This document shows positions 5,232-6,556 of a stretch of DNA of 6,556 nt, piece by piece. Source of the stretch: Candidatus Saccharimonadota bacterium (GTDB taxonomy: Bacteria > Patescibacteriota > Saccharimonadia > Saccharimonadales > Saccharimonadaceae); NCBI GenBank assembly GCA_030528815.1, contig JAUMYE010000056.1:1-6556 (forward strand). The letters are read 5' to 3'. The notes beneath the pieces are model-generated. The model was not told the origin of the DNA. It worked only from the letters and a program-made list of their open reading frames with translations, and did no database searches. How positions within the stretch are numbered: position 1 is the first letter of the stretch; the number at the start of each line of letters is the position of its first letter. A program made the translations under genes and the position numbers.

Positions 5232-6284
5232 TCAGCGTTTAACAAGCTTGTAGCACTGAATACGCTGATGAGTCTCTGTGAAGACTTTCAGCGCTCTCTG
5301 GGCATCAGGATCGCCTTTGTCGCCCTTGATGTAGGGTGCAACGTCGATTACTTTGCCGCTGGTATAGTGCCTCTTGTGACCGGATACGATCCACCATCTC
5401 ATGCCATAACTTCTGCTGCCGCTAATAGACACCGATCCGTCATTACAATCGTAGTAGATATATGCTACACAATTGTTCGGGTCTTTGCCTGTGGGCTCTT
5501 TCGGGGCGGAAGATGCATGGCTTGAACGGGGTGCTTTTGGCATCGGAACGAGGTCTGATTCTGAAATGTCGAACTTCGGAAGATTTTCACCATCGAGATA
5601 GCAACCTACGATGTATTGCACTACATAAGTAGCGAGTCCTCCTATGATGAGCGTTTCTTCGAAGTGCTTCATCTTGTCCAGCTCAGCTTCGTCTCGGTCG
5701 TTTCTGTTTTTCTTGCTTGCGATGTTCTTTTCGTTTTTGCGCATTCTGATAACGTCGGTTGTTTCAATCTCTACAAGAAAACGTTTGTATGGATCTTGGA
5801 GATTTTCCGTAACGTAGCTCATGGAGATTATTCCGTTGCACCCAACGAAGAATGTAGCGAGAAATGGATTATCCGAGCATTTTGAGAGTCTTTCCAGGAC
5901 AAACTTGGCGCTTTCGGCATCCTTGACTCGTTCCCTGTACTCATTCTTTGCGTAAGCAAGGAGATTATTAGGGCTGCAAGGATATATTGGTTTCATGAAG
6001 CGTATCTTTACGGTCTCTCCCCGGTACTTAAACTCGGTATAGAAGTCCTCGAGAGCAAGGATATTAAAGACGCATGATCCGACGAGGGGATGAAAGCATT
6101 CTATGACTTTTTCATTGAGCCCTTTAAAGATCACGGTATCTTTGCTTGGCTTGAGATACTTCTCGAGTTTTTCGTGGGTTGTCGAAGCCTGGATACTAGC
6201 TTTTGCGGCCGAGATTTTCTTCTCAAAATTTTTAGCTCGCTCGTTGTTTTTGCGAACTTTTTGACTGAAAGTCTTTTTACTCAT
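5232..6284 (-). CDS. Conserved two-domain protein of unknown function, paralog B
   Basis: 350 aa, paralog of the gene at 3639-4697 and equally unassigned. The order of parts is the same: a basic N-terminus MSKKTFSQKVRKNNERAK; a core beginning KPSKDTVIFKGLN (45-57) and ending YIVGCYLDGENLPKFD (224-239); a Pro/Ser/Lys linker (about 247-271); and a C-terminal module (272-350) with VAYIYYD, RWWIVSGHKRH (296-306), TSGKVIDV and PYIKGDKGDPDAQRAL (317-332). The core is much less conserved than the module, and it has a charged, probably coiled insertion rich in Lys, Asn and Glu (181-207) that A lacks in this form. Cysteines are frequent (about nine), but they are not arranged as a recognisable metal motif. 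No signal peptide or clear membrane segment is seen. AAAGGAG nine bases before the ATG sets the start. The TGA stop is read as a normal stop. Confidence 0.88.
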   Translation of the reverse strand: MSKKTFSQKVRKNNERAKNFEKKISAAKASIQASTTHEKLEKYLKPSKDTVIFKGLNEKVIECFHPLVGSCVFNILALEDFYTEFKYRGETVKIRFMKPIYPCSPNNLLAYAKNEYRERVKDAESAKFVLERLSKCSDNPFLATFFVGCNGIISMSYVTENLQDPYKRFLVEIETTDVIRMRKNEKNIASKKNRNDRDEAELDKMKHFEETLIIGGLATYVVQYIVGCYLDGENLPKFDISESDLVPMPKAPRSSHASSAPKEPTGKDPNNCVAYIYYDCNDGSVSISGSRSYGMRWWIVSGHKRHYTSGKVIDVAPYIKGDKGDPDAQRALKVFTETHQRIQCYKLVKR

Positions 6285-6293
6285 AGTAATGTG

Positions 6294-6300
6294 CTCCTTT
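6294..6300 (-). promoter_or_regulatory. Shine-Dalgarno of paralog B
   Basis: AAAGGAG with a nine-base spacer to the ATG at 6284. Confidence 0.8.
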
Positions 6301-6330
6301 CGGGTAGTAGGCAGAAATTCGGATTCGATA

Positions 6331-6359
6331 ATTATAGCATATTCTAACGCTTATGTCAA
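6331..6359 (-). promoter_or_regulatory. Perfect-consensus promoter of paralog B
   Basis: On the minus strand: TTGACA (6354-6359), exactly 17 bp, then TATAAT (6331-6336) preceded by TGC as an extended -10. Both hexamers match the sigma-70-type consensus in full. The start site should be near 6324, giving a leader of about 40 nt. This predicts strong, possibly constitutive expression. Confidence 0.92.
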
Positions 6360-6381
6360 TAAATAACAGGGGTGGTGCATC

Positions 6382-6410
6382 AAAAAAGAGACCATTTTAT
6401 GGTCTCTTTT
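6382..6410 (-). terminator. Rho-independent terminator of polA
   Basis: AAAAGAGACCA (6384-6394) pairs with TGGTCTCTTTT (6400-6410) around a five-base loop. On the minus strand the stem ends in a six-T run. It is placed directly after the polA stop and before the paralog B promoter. Confidence 0.9.
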
Positions 6411-6414
6411 GGTT

Positions 6415-6556
6415 TTATAGTTCGCCCCAGTTTTTTGCGATTTTTACGTCTGTAGCAAGTTTTACTTTGAAATCTGGTGCGATGTTTTCCATCTTTTCTT
6501 GGAGGATCTTGGCAACTTCGCTTGCTTGATTCTCGTCGCACTCTACCATCAGGGAG
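6415..6556 (-). CDS. polA: DNA polymerase I, C-terminal end (partial)
   Basis: Only the last 46 residues lie in the window; the gene continues past the right edge. The visible part, read from the edge, is SLMVECDENQASEVAKILQEKMENI, followed by APDFKVKLATDVKIAKNWGEL. It matches the end of family A polymerases: after the HDE/HDS metal-binding motif C comes a strand (LVFEV in E. coli), then a helix with VAK...MEN, then a strand with V-V-x-GxNW. The HD residues would fall just outside the window. Pol I fills gaps and processes RNA primers at the replication fork and in repair. The NWGEL ending is typical of the family. The identification is strong despite the short fragment. Confidence 0.9.
   Translation of the reverse strand, partial: SLMVECDENQASEVAKILQEKMENIAPDFKVKLATDVKIAKNWGEL

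Noticed and set aside
5616..6347. Plus-strand open frames (5616-5885, 6090-6347) opposite paralog B
   Set aside because: Antisense shadows of paralog B; the second also crosses the paralog B promoter.
1..6556. CRISPR array, tRNA, rRNA, insertion sequence or TGA recoding
   Set aside because: No regularly spaced repeats, cloverleaf, transposase or terminal inverted repeats were seen. TGA ends two genes at sensible places next to a shared terminator, so the standard bacterial code applies.

Overview
The window looks like a compact chromosome from an ultra-small bacterium of the Candidate Phyla Radiation, most likely Saccharibacteria (TM7). This is an inference from gene content, very short intergenic gaps and the combination of leaderless and leadered genes; no marker here settles the phylum. 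TGA is used as a stop (124-codon ORF and the 350-aa gene), which argues against the TGA-recoding Gracilibacteria/Absconditabacteria.

Layout. (1) 2-166, plus: the acidic C-terminal tail of a gene running in from the left, possibly ribosomal protein bL25. (2) 231-2081, minus: a 616-aa fusion of a degenerate PfkB-like (ribokinase-fold) domain with a complete class I fructose-bisphosphate aldolase. (3) 2274-2954, plus: a divergent YfiH/laccase-domain protein. Between (2) and (3) lies a promoter region with two matched dyads. (4) 3000-3512, minus: a stand-alone PurE-family protein with an altered active-site loop. (5) 3639-4697 and 5232-6284, both minus: two paralogous proteins of unknown function (352 and 350 aa), nearly identical in layout, with a strongly conserved C-terminal module. 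(6) 4837-5199, plus: a 120-aa acidic protein with a C-terminal membrane anchor, between the paralogs. (7) 6415-6556, minus: the C-terminal end of DNA polymerase I.

Housekeeping functions (glycolytic aldolase, Pol I, perhaps bL25) flank an accessory-looking block, purE-paralog A-small membrane protein-paralog B. Almost every gene is its own transcription unit: each has a recognisable promoter, and a hairpin terminator lies in almost every gap.

Two kinds of gene start are visible. The aldolase fusion, the YfiH-like gene and the small membrane protein have a -10 box only a few bases before the ATG and no Shine-Dalgarno, as expected for leaderless mRNAs. purE and both paralogs have a -35/-10 pair, a 40-55 nt leader and a strong Shine-Dalgarno. 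The most notable items are the paralog pair with its conserved WWIV-GH-RH-PYIKGD module, the PfkB-aldolase fusion with a second ribosome binding site at the domain junction, and the twin CTTGC-N7-GCAAG dyads.
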